64,000 bases of DNA from Planomonospora sp. ID67723. Its GTDB lineage: Bacteria; Actinomycetota; Actinomycetes; Streptosporangiales; Streptosporangiaceae. The stretch is from positions 1 through 64,000 of the forward strand of contig NZ_JABTEZ010000007.1 in the NCBI RefSeq assembly GCF_015711605.1, given 5' to 3'. A program made the translations under genes and the position numbers. The notes beneath the pieces are model-generated. The model ran no database searches. It had not been told where the DNA came from and saw only the letters and a list, made by a program, of their open reading frames with translations. This document shows, in pieces, positions 42,392 to 52,435 of the stretch (positions are counted from its first letter, which is position 1; each line of letters begins with the position of its first letter).

Positions 42392-43177
42392 TTGAGATCG
42401 CGCATGCTCACGCTGCTGGCCGCGCTGGCGCTGGCCCTGTTCGGCGCCGCCGCCGTGCTGGTCTACGTCTCCGGCGCCGAGGAGCGGGCGCTGGCGGGCA
42501 AGAAGGCGGTCGCCGTACTGGTGGCGAAGAAGGCCATCCCGGCCGGGACCACCGGCGAGCAGGTGCGCACCGGGGGATTCGCCGAGCTGGTGCGGATGCC
42601 CGCCGAGACCGTCCCGGCCGACGCGCTGGGCGCCGTCGACACCGGGCTGGACACGCTGGCGCTCACCGCCGCGATCCAGCCGCGTCAGCTCCTGCTGCGC
42701 GGCATGTTCGCCGTGCAGGAGAAGACGACCGGCGGGCTGGCGATCCCCCAGGGCAAGATGGCGATCTCGGTGGAGATGACCGCGGCCTCCGACGTCGCCG
42801 GGTATGTGCGTCCCGACACCCAGGTGGTCGTCTTCGACACCTTCAACCTGCTGAAGGGCAGGACGGGGGTGCCGTCCGGCGACCGGCTCGCCGAGGGCCA
42901 CGAGCTCAACCGGGCCACCCGCGTGCTGCTGCCGCGCGTCCAGGTGCTCGCCGTGGGCCCGCGCCGCGCCGCCGCCTCCGCGGCCGAACCCGCCGAGGCC
43001 GCCGAGCAGGACCGGCAGCAGGAGAGGACGCTGCTGATCACCGTGGCGGTCAACCAGGACGAGGCCGAACGGCTGGTGCACGCGGCACAGACCGGCACCC
43101 TCTACCTCGGCCTGCTCACCGACACCACCGACGTCGGCCCCGGCCCCGGCGTCGACAACCACTCGCTTTTCCGCTGA
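42392..43177 (+). CDS. cpaB: CpaB/RcpC-like pilus assembly protein with SAF domain
   Basis: A 261-aa protein. An N-terminal TM (about 5-27) is followed by an SAF domain (AVLVAKKAIPAGTTGEQVRT) and an RcpC-type beta domain (GKMAISVEMTAASDVAGYVR, then TQVVVFDTF). In Tad systems CpaB stabilises the pilus channel region. TTG 42392 has GGGGAGA about 6 nt upstream; ATG 42404 is an alternative. It lies 10 nt after the TadG-like gene. Confidence 0.9.
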   Translation: MRSRMLTLLAALALALFGAAAVLVYVSGAEERALAGKKAVAVLVAKKAIPAGTTGEQVRTGGFAELVRMPAETVPADALGAVDTGLDTLALTAAIQPRQLLLRGMFAVQEKTTGGLAIPQGKMAISVEMTAASDVAGYVRPDTQVVVFDTFNLLKGRTGVPSGDRLAEGHELNRATRVLLPRVQVLAVGPRRAAASAAEPAEAAEQDRQQERTLLITVAVNQDEAERLVHAAQTGTLYLGLLTDTTDVGPGPGVDNHSLFR

Positions 43178-43203
43178 CCACGCATGACCGCAAGGAGACG
43201 ACG

Positions 43204-44424
43204 TTGACCGTCTTGTACGAGCCGTGGCCCGTCACGGCCGCCGAGCTCGCCGCGCTGCTCGGGCAGGCCGGGCACGCCGTCCGGACGGCGGCGGACCCCG
43301 TCGGGCTCGCCGCGATCCTGGCCGAGAACCCGGGCGAGCCGCTCGTGGTGTTCGGCCCGGGAGCCGCTCCCGCCGAGGCGGCGGCCTTCGCCGCCGAGCA
43401 GCGGCTGCGCGGGCCCGCGACCGGCGTCGTGCTGCTGCGCGCCGACGCCGGTGCGGACCTGCTGCGGGAGGCGTTGCGGGCCGGGATCCGGGAGGTCGCC
43501 GACCCGCATGACCCGGTGGCCGTGCTGGAGGCGTGCGGGCGTTCGCTGGAGCTGTCGCAGCGGCTGGCGTACGGCGGCGCCCCGCCGGACCTCTCGCCCG
43601 GCCCGTACGGCGGGCGGGAGGCACCCGGCGGGCAGCCCGGGCGGATCGTCACGGTGCTGGCCACCAAGGGCGGCTGCGGCAAGACCACGGTCGCCACCAA
43701 TCTGGCGGTGGCGCTGGCCGCCGGCGGCCGGCACCGGGTCCTCCTGGTCGACCTGGACGTGGAGTTCGGCGACGTGGCGATCGCGCTGCAGCTCACCCCC
43801 GAGCGCGGCCTCGCCGACGCGGTCGCGATGGCCGACCGGCTCGACGAGACCGGGCTGCGCTCGCTGCTGACGCCGTACCGGCCCGGCCTGGACACGCTGC
43901 TGGCCCCGGTCCGGCCGACCGACGGCGAGCAGGTCGGCGGCCCGCTGGTCGGCGAGGTGCTGCGCCTGGCGCGCGACATGTTCGACTACGTCGTCGTCGA
44001 CACGCCGCCGCACTTCTCCGACCCGGCGCTGGCCGCGCTGGACGTCACCGACCACTTCCTGGTGCTGGCCGCCCCCGACGTGCTGACTCTGAAGAACACC
44101 CGCATCGCGCTGGAGACCCTCGAACTGCTCGGCCACCCCGCCGAGCGGCGGATCGTGACGCTCAACCGCTCCGGCTCGCCGGTCGGGCTGACCCCGCAGG
44201 ACGTCGAGCGCGTGCTGCGGGTGCCGCCGCACGCGCACATCCCCTCCAGCGCCGACGTGCCGCTCTCGCTGAACCGGGGGGTGCCGCTGACCGCCGACGA
44301 CCCGGCCCACCCGGTCAGCCGGGCCATCTCCGAGATCGCGTCCCGCTACCTGCACGCCGTACCGGCCGAGCGGTCCCGCCGCGAGCGAGGGCGCCGCGGG
44401 CTGCTGCGCAGGGTGAGGGGCTGA
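43204..44424 (+). CDS. cpaE: CpaE/TadZ-like pilus localisation ATPase
   Basis: A 406-aa protein. A degenerate receiver-like N-terminal half (about 1-125) is followed by a MinD/ParA-type ATPase: IVTVLATKGGCGKTTVATNL (P-loop), LLVDLDVEFGDVAIALQL, and DYVVVDTPPHFSDPALAALD. TadZ/CpaE places the pilus machine at its cellular site. TTG 43204 is preceded by AAGGAGA. Gene order cpaB-cpaE-cpaF is conserved in Tad loci. Confidence 0.92.
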   Translation: MTVLYEPWPVTAAELAALLGQAGHAVRTAADPVGLAAILAENPGEPLVVFGPGAAPAEAAAFAAEQRLRGPATGVVLLRADAGADLLREALRAGIREVADPHDPVAVLEACGRSLELSQRLAYGGAPPDLSPGPYGGREAPGGQPGRIVTVLATKGGCGKTTVATNLAVALAAGGRHRVLLVDLDVEFGDVAIALQLTPERGLADAVAMADRLDETGLRSLLTPYRPGLDTLLAPVRPTDGEQVGGPLVGEVLRLARDMFDYVVVDTPPHFSDPALAALDVTDHFLVLAAPDVLTLKNTRIALETLELLGHPAERRIVTLNRSGSPVGLTPQDVERVLRVPPHAHIPSSADVPLSLNRGVPLTADDPAHPVSRAISEIASRYLHAVPAERSRRERGRRGLLRRVRG

Positions 44425-44428
44425 GGCG

Positions 44429-45817
44429 GTGGGACTCAACGACCGCATCGCCCGGCGGCGCGCGGGCGCCGCACCGCAGGACACCGCCGAGCGGGAGCCG
44501 GGCCCGGCCGGGACCGAGACCGGCACGGTCGCGGCGGTCCGGGCCGCCGACCCGCTGGCCGGGGTGCGCCGCCGCGTGCACCAGGCGCTGCTGGACGTGC
44601 TCGGCCCGCAGATGTACGCCGACGTGGGCGGGGACGACGACCTGCGGCGGAGGGTGCGCGAGACCGTCGCCGAGGTGCTGGCCGCCGAGGAGACGCCGCT
44701 GACCGCCGCCGACCGGGCCCGGATCGCCGACGAGGTCACCGACGACATCCTCGGACACGGCCCGCTGGAGCCGCTGCTGCGCGACCCCGACGTCAGCGAG
44801 ATCATGGTCAACGGCCCGGACCTGATCTTCGTGGAGCGCTCCGGCCGCATCGAGGAGGTCGAGACCCGCTTCGCCGACGACGCCCACCTGCGGCGCGTCA
44901 TCGACCGCATCGTCTCGCGGGTCGGCCGCCACGTCGATGAGGCCAGCCCGATGGTCGACGCCCGGCTGCCGGACGGCAGCCGGGTCAACGCCGTGGTAAG
45001 CCCCATCGCGCTGGACGGCTCGATCCTGACCATCCGCAAGTTCTCTAAGGACCCCTACACCGTCGAGGACCTGATCGCCTTCGGCACGCTGACCCGGCCG
45101 GTGGCCGAGGTGCTCTCGGCGTGCGTGCGCGGCCGCCTCGACATGGTGATCAGCGGCGGCACCGGCTCGGGCAAGACCACCACGCTCAACGTGCTGTCGA
45201 GCTTCGTGCCCTCGGGCGACCGCATCGTCACCATCGAGGACGCCGCGGAGCTGCAGCTCCGCCAGAAGCACGTGCTGCGCCTGGAGTCGCGCCCGGCCAA
45301 CACCGAGGGCCGGGGCGAGGTCACCATCCGCGACCTGGTCCGCAACGCGCTGCGGATGCGCCCGGACCGGATCGTGGTCGGAGAGGTCCGCGACGGCGCC
45401 GCCCTCGACATGCTCCAGGCCATGAACACCGGCCACGACGGCTCGCTGACCACCGTGCACGCCAACACCCCGCGCGACACGCTGGCCCGCCTGGAGACGA
45501 TGGTGCTGATGGCCGGGGTGGACCTGCCGGCGCGGGCCATCCGGGAGCAGATCGCCTCCGCCATCGACGTGATCGTGCAGGTCACCCGGATGAAGGACGG
45601 TGTGCGCCGGATCACCCACGTCACCGAGGTGACCGGCATGGAGGGCGAGGTGGTCACCCTCCAGGACATCTTCGTGTTCGACTACCGGGCGGGCATGGAC
45701 GAGACCGGCCGCTACCGGGGCACGCTGGTGCCGACCGGGCTGCGGCCGCGCTTCCTCGACGAGATCGCCAAGGCGGGCGTCACCATCCCGCCGGGCACCT
45801 TCGGCGGCACCTGGTGA
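44429..45817 (+). CDS. cpaF: CpaF/TadA pilus assembly ATPase
   Basis: A 462-aa hexameric secretion ATPase that powers pilus extension and perhaps retraction. An N-terminal helical region is followed by GPLEPLLRDPDVSEIMVNGP, Walker A MVISGGTGSGKTTTLNVLSS, an Asp box (IVTIEDAAELQL), Walker B-like RPDRIVVGEVRDGAALDM, and a His box (GHDGSLTTVHANTPRD). GTG 44429 lies 4 nt after cpaE. Its stop overlaps the tadB start. Confidence 0.96.
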   Translation: MGLNDRIARRRAGAAPQDTAEREPGPAGTETGTVAAVRAADPLAGVRRRVHQALLDVLGPQMYADVGGDDDLRRRVRETVAEVLAAEETPLTAADRARIADEVTDDILGHGPLEPLLRDPDVSEIMVNGPDLIFVERSGRIEEVETRFADDAHLRRVIDRIVSRVGRHVDEASPMVDARLPDGSRVNAVVSPIALDGSILTIRKFSKDPYTVEDLIAFGTLTRPVAEVLSACVRGRLDMVISGGTGSGKTTTLNVLSSFVPSGDRIVTIEDAAELQLRQKHVLRLESRPANTEGRGEVTIRDLVRNALRMRPDRIVVGEVRDGAALDMLQAMNTGHDGSLTTVHANTPRDTLARLETMVLMAGVDLPARAIREQIASAIDVIVQVTRMKDGVRRITHVTEVTGMEGEVVTLQDIFVFDYRAGMDETGRYRGTLVPTGLRPRFLDEIAKAGVTIPPGTFGGTW

Positions 45818-47901
45818 GATCGGTGAGGTTCCCGCCCGTTCCCGTACGGCCCGCCGTCCGGGTCCTCTCCGCTCTCTTCGCCGTCCTGCTCACCTGCGCC
45901 GTCCTCACCGCCACGGTCCTCGGCGCCGTCCCGGCACCCGCCGCGTGGGCCGACGGCGAGCCGTCGCTGGCGGTCGGCGCCGTACGGACCACCCCTGGGC
46001 AGGCGCAGTTCTACCTGACCGCCAGGAACCTGCCGCCGGGCATGTCCCTGGAGACGGCGCGGGTCACCGTGCGCGCCGAGGACACGGGCGGGGGCACGGG
46101 CGGGGGCACGGTGCTGCCCGTGACCGTCGAACCGGCCGGGACCCCCGGCACGGGCGGGGACGGCCCGGCCCGGTCCGTCGTGATCGTCTTCGACGCCAGC
46201 GCCTCGATGTCCGGCCCGCCCCTGGACCAGGCACAGGACGCCGCGCTGGACTACGCCCGCGCGGTCCCCGCCGACGTGCGGATCGGCCTGGTCCGGGTGG
46301 GTGAGCGGGCCGAGACCCTGCTGGCGCCCACCGCCGACCGGGCGGCCTTCACCGCGGCCGTGCGCGGTGTGCGGGCGCGGGGGAGCACCGCCTTGTACGA
46401 CGGGGTCATGGCGGGCCGGGAACTGCTGGCGGGGGAGGACGGCGATCGGCGGCTGCTGGTGCTGTCGGACGGGGCCGACACCTCCTCGCAGACCTCCCTG
46501 GACCGGCTGGTCGTACGGCTGGGCCGCGACGGGGCCGCCGTCGACGTGGTGGCCCTGGGGGAGAGGACCGACGGCGCCGCGCTGCGGCGCATCGCCGAGG
46601 GCGGCGGGGGACGGGTCCACCGCGCGACCGGGGGCCGGGAGCTGGCCGGGGCGTTCCTGTCGGCCGCGGCGGCGTTCTCCCCGCCGGTGCGGGTCACCGT
46701 GCAGGTGCCCGCGGAGCTCGCCGGGCGGACCGCGCGCATGACGGTCGAGGCGCGGGCGGGCGGGTCCGCGACGGCCGCACCCGCCCCTGCGGCCACCCCC
46801 TCGCGGACGGGAACCCCCCCGGTCGCGGGCTCGGGCGGGACCGCGAGCACGTCCGTGACGGTGACCTTCGCGGCCGTTCCCCGCACGGGCGGGCCCGGCG
46901 CGCCCCCGGCCGCCGTCACGGTCGCCGGGCCCCCGGCCTGGCTGTACCCGGCCGGGGGCGGCGCGCTGCTGGCCGCCCTGGTCATGGTCGCCGCGGTGCT
47001 GGTCCGGCCCCACCACGGCCTGGACGGCGGGCGGCTCGCCCAGCTCGAGCGCCTCGCGGCGTACGGGAGCGGGCCCGCGGGCGGCGCGGGCGGCGGGGTC
47101 CTCGGCGTGCCGGGCGCGGCGCTGGCGCTGACCGAGAAGGTGGTGCGTGCCCGGGGCCGCCACGAGCGCATCGCCGTCGAACTGGAACAGGCCGGGATGC
47201 GGCTGCTGCCGCACGAGTGGACGCTGCTGCGGCTGGGAGTGGCGTTCGCCTGCGCCGTCCTGCTCACCCTCCTGCTGTCACCTGTGGCCGGGATCCTGCT
47301 CGGGCCGGGCCTGGGCTGGGCGGGCTGCGCGTTCTACCGGCGTCGCCGCGCCGCGGCCCGGGCCCGCCGCTTCGCCGAGCAGCTCCCGGACGCGCTGCAG
47401 CTCGTCGTCGGCTCACTGAGGTCCGGTTTCTCCCTGGGCCAGGCGCTGGCCGCCCTGGTGCGGGAGTCGGCCGAGCCGGTCAGCACCGAGTTCGGCAAGG
47501 CTCTGGCCGAGACCAGGCTCGGCGTCGACCTGGAGGACGCCCTGGAGAAGGCGGCCGAGCGCACCGCCTGCCGGGACCTGTCCTGGCTGGTGATGGCGAT
47601 CCGCATCCAGCGGGAGGTCGGCGGCAACCTGGCCGAGATTATGGCGACCGCGGTGGACACCATGCGCGAGCGCGCCCGCCTCCGCCGCCACGTGCGCGCG
47701 CTGACCGCCGAGGGCCGGCTGTCGGCCTACGTCCTGATCGCGCTGCCGATCGGCATCGGCGGCTGGATGTTCCTCATCCGCGGCGAGTACGTGCGCCCCC
47801 TGTACACCGAGCCGCTGGGCATCGCGATGCTGAGCGCGGCGGTGCTGCTGGTGGCCGTCGGGTCCTTCTGGATGAGCCGGTTGATCAAGGTGGAGGTCTG
47901 A
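45814..47901 (+). CDS. tadB: von Willebrand A domain-TadB fusion
   Basis: A 695-aa protein joining two modules. Residues about 1-40 form a signal/TM segment. About 120-300 is a vWA domain with an intact MIDAS (DASASMS, Thr in STALYD, Asp in VLSDGADT). A Pro/Thr/Gly-rich stretch and a TM near 372-395 (LYPAGGGALLAALVMVAAVL) follow. The C-terminal part (about 420-695) is a TadB/T2SSF inner-membrane platform (LPDALQLVVGSLRSGFSLGQ). The vWA domain would be extracellular and could bind pilin or a surface ligand through metal; this is inference. GTG 45814 overlaps the cpaF stop; GTG 45823 is an alternative. Confidence 0.88.
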   Translation: MRSVRFPPVPVRPAVRVLSALFAVLLTCAVLTATVLGAVPAPAAWADGEPSLAVGAVRTTPGQAQFYLTARNLPPGMSLETARVTVRAEDTGGGTGGGTVLPVTVEPAGTPGTGGDGPARSVVIVFDASASMSGPPLDQAQDAALDYARAVPADVRIGLVRVGERAETLLAPTADRAAFTAAVRGVRARGSTALYDGVMAGRELLAGEDGDRRLLVLSDGADTSSQTSLDRLVVRLGRDGAAVDVVALGERTDGAALRRIAEGGGGRVHRATGGRELAGAFLSAAAAFSPPVRVTVQVPAELAGRTARMTVEARAGGSATAAPAPAATPSRTGTPPVAGSGGTASTSVTVTFAAVPRTGGPGAPPAAVTVAGPPAWLYPAGGGALLAALVMVAAVLVRPHHGLDGGRLAQLERLAAYGSGPAGGAGGGVLGVPGAALALTEKVVRARGRHERIAVELEQAGMRLLPHEWTLLRLGVAFACAVLLTLLLSPVAGILLGPGLGWAGCAFYRRRRAAARARRFAEQLPDALQLVVGSLRSGFSLGQALAALVRESAEPVSTEFGKALAETRLGVDLEDALEKAAERTACRDLSWLVMAIRIQREVGGNLAEIMATAVDTMRERARLRRHVRALTAEGRLSAYVLIALPIGIGGWMFLIRGEYVRPLYTEPLGIAMLSAAVLLVAVGSFWMSRLIKVEV

Positions 47902-47905
47902 GCCG

Positions 47906-48829
47906 GTGGGACTGCTGCTGATGCTGGCCGGTGTCGGCGCGCTGACCGGCGCCGTGGTGCTCGCCGTACGGGCCCTGACCGCGGGCCGCACCTCCCGGCT
48001 GGCGGCCGGGCGGCTGGAGGCCGTCGAGCGCGTCTACGGCGCGGGCGGGGCGGCTCCGGGGGCGCCGGCCGAGCCGTTCGCCGACCGGGTGCTGCGCCCG
48101 CTGGGCGCCCGGTTCGGCCGGCTCGCCCGCAGGCTCACCCCCGCCGGGATGGTCGGCCGGATGAACCGCTCGCTCACCTACGCGGGGAACCCGCCGAAGT
48201 GGCCGGTCGAGCGGGTCATGCAGGCCAAGGGCCTGGGCCTGCTGGCGGGCGGTTTCATCGGCCTGCTGTACGGCTCCGGCCTGGGCGGCGCGACGGCGGT
48301 GCTGGGCATCGCGGCGGGGGCGGGGGCCGGGTTCTTCCTGCCGGACCTGCTGGTCTACAACCTGGGTGTGCGCCGTCAGCAGGAGATCGCCAGGACGCTG
48401 CCCGACATCCTGGACATGCTGACCGTCAGCGTGGAGGCCGGGCTGGGCTTCGACGCCGCCGTGGCCCAGGTGCGGGCCAACGCCGAGGGGCCGATGGCGG
48501 GGGAGTTCGCCCGGATGCTGCGCGAGATGCAGCTCGGCAAGCCCCGCACCGACGCGCTGCGCGCGGTGTCCGAGCGCACGACCGTGATGGAGCTGCGCAG
48601 TTTCGCCTCGGCGGTGGTGCAGGCCAGCGAGCTGGGCATCCCGATCGCCAACGTGCTGCGCGAGCAGGCCAGGGAGATGCGGCTGCGCCGCCGCCAGCGC
48701 GCCGAGGAGGCGGCCCAGAAGGTCCCCATCAAGATTCTTTTCCCGCTGCTGTTCTGCCTGTTCCCGGCGCTGTTCGTCATCATCATCGGCCCCGGCGCCC
48801 TGCGCATCATGGAGCTCCTCGGAACCTGA
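47906..48829 (+). CDS. tadC: TadC-like pilus platform protein
   Basis: A 307-aa T2SSF-family membrane protein, partner of TadB. TM segments are near 1-25, 115-155 and at the C terminus (ILFPLLFCLFPALFVIIIGP). The signature TLPDILDMLTVSVEAGLGFD and FASAVVQASELGIPIANVLR lie in the cytoplasmic part. GTG 47906 lies 4 nt after tadB. Last gene of the operon; a strong hairpin follows. Confidence 0.95.
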   Translation: MGLLLMLAGVGALTGAVVLAVRALTAGRTSRLAAGRLEAVERVYGAGGAAPGAPAEPFADRVLRPLGARFGRLARRLTPAGMVGRMNRSLTYAGNPPKWPVERVMQAKGLGLLAGGFIGLLYGSGLGGATAVLGIAAGAGAGFFLPDLLVYNLGVRRQQEIARTLPDILDMLTVSVEAGLGFDAAVAQVRANAEGPMAGEFARMLREMQLGKPRTDALRAVSERTTVMELRSFASAVVQASELGIPIANVLREQAREMRLRRRQRAEEAAQKVPIKILFPLLFCLFPALFVIIIGPGALRIMELLGT

Positions 48830-48858
48830 CGCCCGACGGCCGCACCGGGCCGGAGAAC

Positions 48859-48900
48859 GCCGACGGCCCCGCCGGGATGGATCCCGGCGGGGCCGTCGGC
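48859..48900 (+). terminator. terminator hairpin of the Tad operon
   Basis: Perfect 20-bp GC-rich arms (48859-48878 with 48881-48900) with a 2-nt centre, 30 nt after the tadC stop. Confidence 0.9.
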
Positions 48901-49106
48901 GTGCGTGGGGCGGTGTGCAGGTCGCCTCTCGGCGAAAGGCACAACGCGGCTCCAGCCGTACGGTAGTCCGCGAAGGCAGATTGGTGAGGCCCGGGGACAC
49001 TGGGCACACCGTCCACGAGGAGATGTAACCACCGGCCGTCGCCGGATGTTCCCGCCCTCTCCGATGTCCGCGCCCGCCGGCGTCGGCCGCGACGGTGCGG
49101 GTGCCG
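48901..49106. other. gap between tadC and chemoreceptor 3
   Basis: Convergent 3' ends. No gene or further repeat seen. Confidence 0.4.
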
Positions 49107-50678
49107 TCAGGTCCGGAACCCGGAGACCAGGGCCTGCAGGTCGGCCGACATGCGGGCGAGGTCCTCGGCGGCCCGCTGGGCCTGGCTGACGCCGCCGCTG
49201 GTGAGCTGGACCGCGGTGGCCACACCGGAGACGGTCTCGGCGATCTGGTCGGTGCCGGAGGCGGCCTGGGCCACGCCCCGGTTCATCTCGCTGGAGGTGG
49301 CGGTCTGCTCCTCCACCGCGCTGGCGATGGTGAGCTGGTAGTCGTTGATCTTGCCGATGATGTCGCTGATCTCCGCGATCGCGGCGACCGCGCTCTCGGT
49401 GTCGGCCTGGATGGCCTCGACCCGCTTGGCGATGTCCTCGGTGGCCTTGGCGGTCTCCTGGGCCAGGTCCTTGACCTCCCCGGCCACGACCGCGAAGCCC
49501 TTGCCGGCGTCGCCGGCGCGGGCGGCCTCGATGGTGGCGTTGAGCGCCAGCAGGTTGGTCTGCTCGGCGATGCTCGTGATCGTCTTGATCACACTGCCGA
49601 TCTCCGCGGAGGAGGCCCCCAGCTTGCCCACGATCTCGTTGGTCGACTGCGCCGCCGTCACCGCCTGCGCGGCCACCTTGGCGGCCTCACTGGCGCTCTG
49701 GGCGATCTCGCGGATCGCCGAGCCCATCTCCTCCGACCCGGCCGCGACCGTGCGCACGTCGCCGGAGACCTGCTGGGCGGCGGTGGAGGCCGTGTCCACG
49801 AGGGCGCTGGTCTCCTCGGCACCGGCGGCGAGCTGGGTACTGGTGACGGTCAGCTCCTCCGAGGCGGAGGCCAGCTCCCCGGCGGAGGCCCCGATGGTGC
49901 ACACGGCTGTGCGCATGTGCTCGATGGCCCGGTTCAGAGCCTGAGCCATGCGGCCCAGGTCGTCGTCGGTGGCGATGTCGCTCTGTGTGGTCAGGTCGCC
50001 CTGGGCCACCGCGGCCAGAGTCTCGCCGATCCGGCGCACCGGCCGGATGATGGAACGGCCCAGCGGGATGCACAGCCCCAGCAGCAGCACCACGCCTCCC
50101 AGGCCGATCAGCAGGGAGATGAGCCGGGTGTTCGCGGTGGTGTCGTCCATGCCGGCGCGGGCGGCCTCGATCGCGGTGTCCACGGTGGCGTGCACCGCCT
50201 CGAGCTTGTCGTCGACCGCGCTGTTGCGCTCGGCGATCTCGGGCTCGCGCTCCCGCGCCGCGGCCTTGTCCTGCCCGGCCTGCTGCACGAACGCCGACAC
50301 GAAGGTGCTGAACTCCTCGATGTCCGGGCGCACGGCGTCCAGGCGGGCACGGGCCTCCGGCGGCAGCGCGAGCGCGTCCAGGCGCGCCACGGCCTCCGAC
50401 ACCGACGCCACGTCGTCGGGCATGTCCTCGAGCACGTCGCTCAGGTCCGCCTCGATCACCGACCGGTAGGCGTTGACCTTCAGCTCCGCTTCCCGGGTGT
50501 CGAGGTGGTTGAGGGCCGCCTTGGCCTGTTCCAGAGTGCGCAGTTCCCCGGCCTCGGTGACCAGCTGGTTCTGCGACCACATGCCGATCGCCATCACGGC
50601 GCCGACGGTCACGGCCCCCGTGGCGGCGATCGAGGTCAGCCGCTGCGTGACGCTCAGATTGGCCAGCCGTGCCGCCAT
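49107..50678 (-). CDS. methyl-accepting chemotaxis protein 3
   Basis: A 523-aa chemoreceptor. TM1 covers about 12-34, a helical sensor about 35-185, TM2 about 190-212, then HAMP ([20 protein letters not shown]) and a signalling domain with the same tip as the other receptors ([20 protein letters not shown]). A sigma-28-type promoter precedes it. It lies 128 nt from the GGDEF gene and close to cheW-cheA, all in one direction. Confidence 0.94.
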   Translation of the reverse strand: MAARLANLSVTQRLTSIAATGAVTVGAVMAIGMWSQNQLVTEAGELRTLEQAKAALNHLDTREAELKVNAYRSVIEADLSDVLEDMPDDVASVSEAVARLDALALPPEARARLDAVRPDIEEFSTFVSAFVQQAGQDKAAAREREPEIAERNSAVDDKLEAVHATVDTAIEAARAGMDDTTANTRLISLLIGLGGVVLLLGLCIPLGRSIIRPVRRIGETLAAVAQGDLTTQSDIATDDDLGRMAQALNRAIEHMRTAVCTIGASAGELASASEELTVTSTQLAAGAEETSALVDTASTAAQQVSGDVRTVAAGSEEMGSAIREIAQSASEAAKVAAQAVTAAQSTNEIVGKLGASSAEIGSVIKTITSIAEQTNLLALNATIEAARAGDAGKGFAVVAGEVKDLAQETAKATEDIAKRVEAIQADTESAVAAIAEISDIIGKINDYQLTIASAVEEQTATSSEMNRGVAQAASGTDQIAETVSGVATAVQLTSGGVSQAQRAAEDLARMSADLQALVSGFRT

Positions 50679-50712
50679 GTGTGCCCTCCAGGCCCCGTTC
50701 GGAATACCAGCC

Positions 50713-50742
50713 TCATCGGCACCGCGCCCGTCCTCCTGTGAG
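50713..50742 (-). promoter_or_regulatory. sigma-28 (FliA)-type promoter of chemoreceptor 3
   Basis: Exact -10 GCCGATGA (50720-50713 on the minus strand) with CTCACA upstream. CTCA lies at N18, CACA at N16. Start codon 34 nt downstream. Confidence 0.6.
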
Positions 50743-50806
50743 AAACGCCGTCCCGCGTGCGGGCCGGCACACGGGCGCCGATGAGCGCTGACGGCTCCCG
50801 GCGGGG

Positions 50807-52309
50807 TCAGCCGGCCAGGGCGAGGGAGGGGCCGCCCATGGTGGGGCCGGCCAGCACCCAGCGGCCGCGGCCGCCGCGCTTGGCCTGGTACATGGCGGCG
50901 TCGGCGTTGCGGACCAGGTCACCGGGGGAGGTGGCGGCCTGGTCGAAGACCGCGACGCCGACGCTGGTGCCCACGCGCAGCTCGTGACCGTTGTGGGAGA
51001 CGGGCTCGGCGACCACCTCGAGGAGGCGCTCGGCCAGCGCGGCGAGCTCCTCGTGGGAGGCCGCCTGCGGGCACAGCAGGGCGAACTCGTCTCCGCCGAG
51101 CCGTACGACCAGGTCCTCTTCGCGTACGGCGGCGCGCAGCCGCCGGCCGATCTCGACGAGCAGGGCGTCGCCGGCCTCGTGACCGTGGGTGTCGTTGACC
51201 GCCTTGAACCCGTCCAGGTCCAGGTAGAACAGCGCGTCACCGGTGGCGCAGTCCTCCAGATGGGTGAAGAGGGTGCGCCGGTTGGCCAGGCCGGTCAGCG
51301 GGTCGTAGGAGGCCTGGTAGGTCAGCAGCCGCTCGGCGCGTTCCTGCTGGCGCACGGCCACGGTGAAGCGCGACAGCACGAAGCAGCTGGCCGCGACGGT
51401 GGCCACGAGCAGGGCCATGCGCTCACCGCTGGAGCCGGATCCCTCGGCCACGGCGATGGCCGGGGCGGTCAGCAGGGCCAGGCCGAGGAAGACGATGCGA
51501 GCCGGGTGCAGGGTGCGGGTCCGGCGGCCGGGGCGGATCAGCTCGGCCCGGTCGGGGCGCATGACGGCGATCACCATCAGGGCGTTGCCGAACAGGACCA
51601 CTCCGTTCATCAGCAGAACGGTGTTCGAGTCCTGCAGCAGCACGCGCCAGACATCGGCCACGATCCGGCAGGAACCCGCCGCGATCATCAGGTAGGTGGA
51701 GGCGCCGCGCACCCCTGGGGACAGCGCCAGCAGCAGCACCGCCGCCATGATCAGCACGTCGCCGACCATGTAGGAGGCTTCCAGCACGATGCCGGTGGTG
51801 TAGAGGCCACCGGTTTCCTTCAACGCCGGGGCGACCATGAGCCGCCACAGGCCGAGTGACGCGGCGGAGGTGAGGGTCAGCATGTCCAGCAGCGGCTCGC
51901 GGAGCTGCTCCTGGGCCCGCCGGCGGGCCATCATCATGATCGCGACACCGATCGCGGCGTATCCGGCGAGCCAGGGCGCGTCGATCCAGCCGGTCGGATC
52001 GGTCTCCGGAGAGATGTACCAGAAGGCCGCCGCCGCCGCGTCGCCGACCAGCAGGAGCGTCTGGCCCACGGCGATCAGCGGCCACGGCCACCGCTCGGAG
52101 CGGCCGGTGCGGCGCGTGGACGCGCCGGCGGACGGGCTCGCGGAGGGACGCCCGGAGGGACGCAGTGCCGCCCACCAGGCGGCGGCGCATATGGCCGCGT
52201 AGGCCCCGAAGTAGACGACCTCACCGGTCACGCTGTCGGCCGTCGTCGAGGCGGCGACGCCGGCCAGCGCCGCGGCCACCACCAGCCACCAGGTGCGGAG
52301 ATAGGTCAT
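50807..52309 (-). CDS. membrane diguanylate cyclase (GGDEF)
   Basis: A 500-aa protein. The N-terminal half has about eight to nine TM helices (roughly 1-300) forming an integral sensor. The C-terminal GGDEF domain begins at [14 protein letters not shown], carries the active-site motif [12 protein letters not shown] and an inhibitory I-site RxxD (REED) five residues before GGDEF. All key residues for c-di-GMP synthesis are present. ATG 52309 sits about 8 nt after a sigma-28-type -10, so the transcript may be leaderless. It links c-di-GMP output to the motility regulon. Confidence 0.93.
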   Translation of the reverse strand: MTYLRTWWLVVAAALAGVAASTTADSVTGEVVYFGAYAAICAAAWWAALRPSGRPSASPSAGASTRRTGRSERWPWPLIAVGQTLLLVGDAAAAAFWYISPETDPTGWIDAPWLAGYAAIGVAIMMMARRRAQEQLREPLLDMLTLTSAASLGLWRLMVAPALKETGGLYTTGIVLEASYMVGDVLIMAAVLLLALSPGVRGASTYLMIAAGSCRIVADVWRVLLQDSNTVLLMNGVVLFGNALMVIAVMRPDRAELIRPGRRTRTLHPARIVFLGLALLTAPAIAVAEGSGSSGERMALLVATVAASCFVLSRFTVAVRQQERAERLLTYQASYDPLTGLANRRTLFTHLEDCATGDALFYLDLDGFKAVNDTHGHEAGDALLVEIGRRLRAAVREEDLVVRLGGDEFALLCPQAASHEELAALAERLLEVVAEPVSHNGHELRVGTSVGVAVFDQAATSPGDLVRNADAAMYQAKRGGRGRWVLAGPTMGGPSLALAG

Positions 52310-52316
52310 GCCTGTG

Positions 52317-52344
52317 TGATCGGCCGACTACTTATGGAAATGAG
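52317..52344 (-). promoter_or_regulatory. sigma-28 (FliA)-type promoter of the GGDEF gene
   Basis: On the minus strand CTCA (52344-52341), N16, GCCGATCA (52324-52317), ending 7 nt before the ATG. Confidence 0.75.
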
Positions 52345-52384
52345 GCGATTTTTCCAGTAGTGCCCCGGCATGGGGAAAGGGAAG

Positions 52385-52420
52385 AGGGCGGCACACCGGT
52401 GACCGGTGCGCCGCCCCCTT
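52385..52420 (-). terminator. terminator hairpin after cheW
   Basis: An imperfect GC-rich stem of about 16 bp, 15-50 nt beyond the cheW stop. Confidence 0.6.
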
Positions 52421-52435
52421 ACGGCGGAGGACGGC

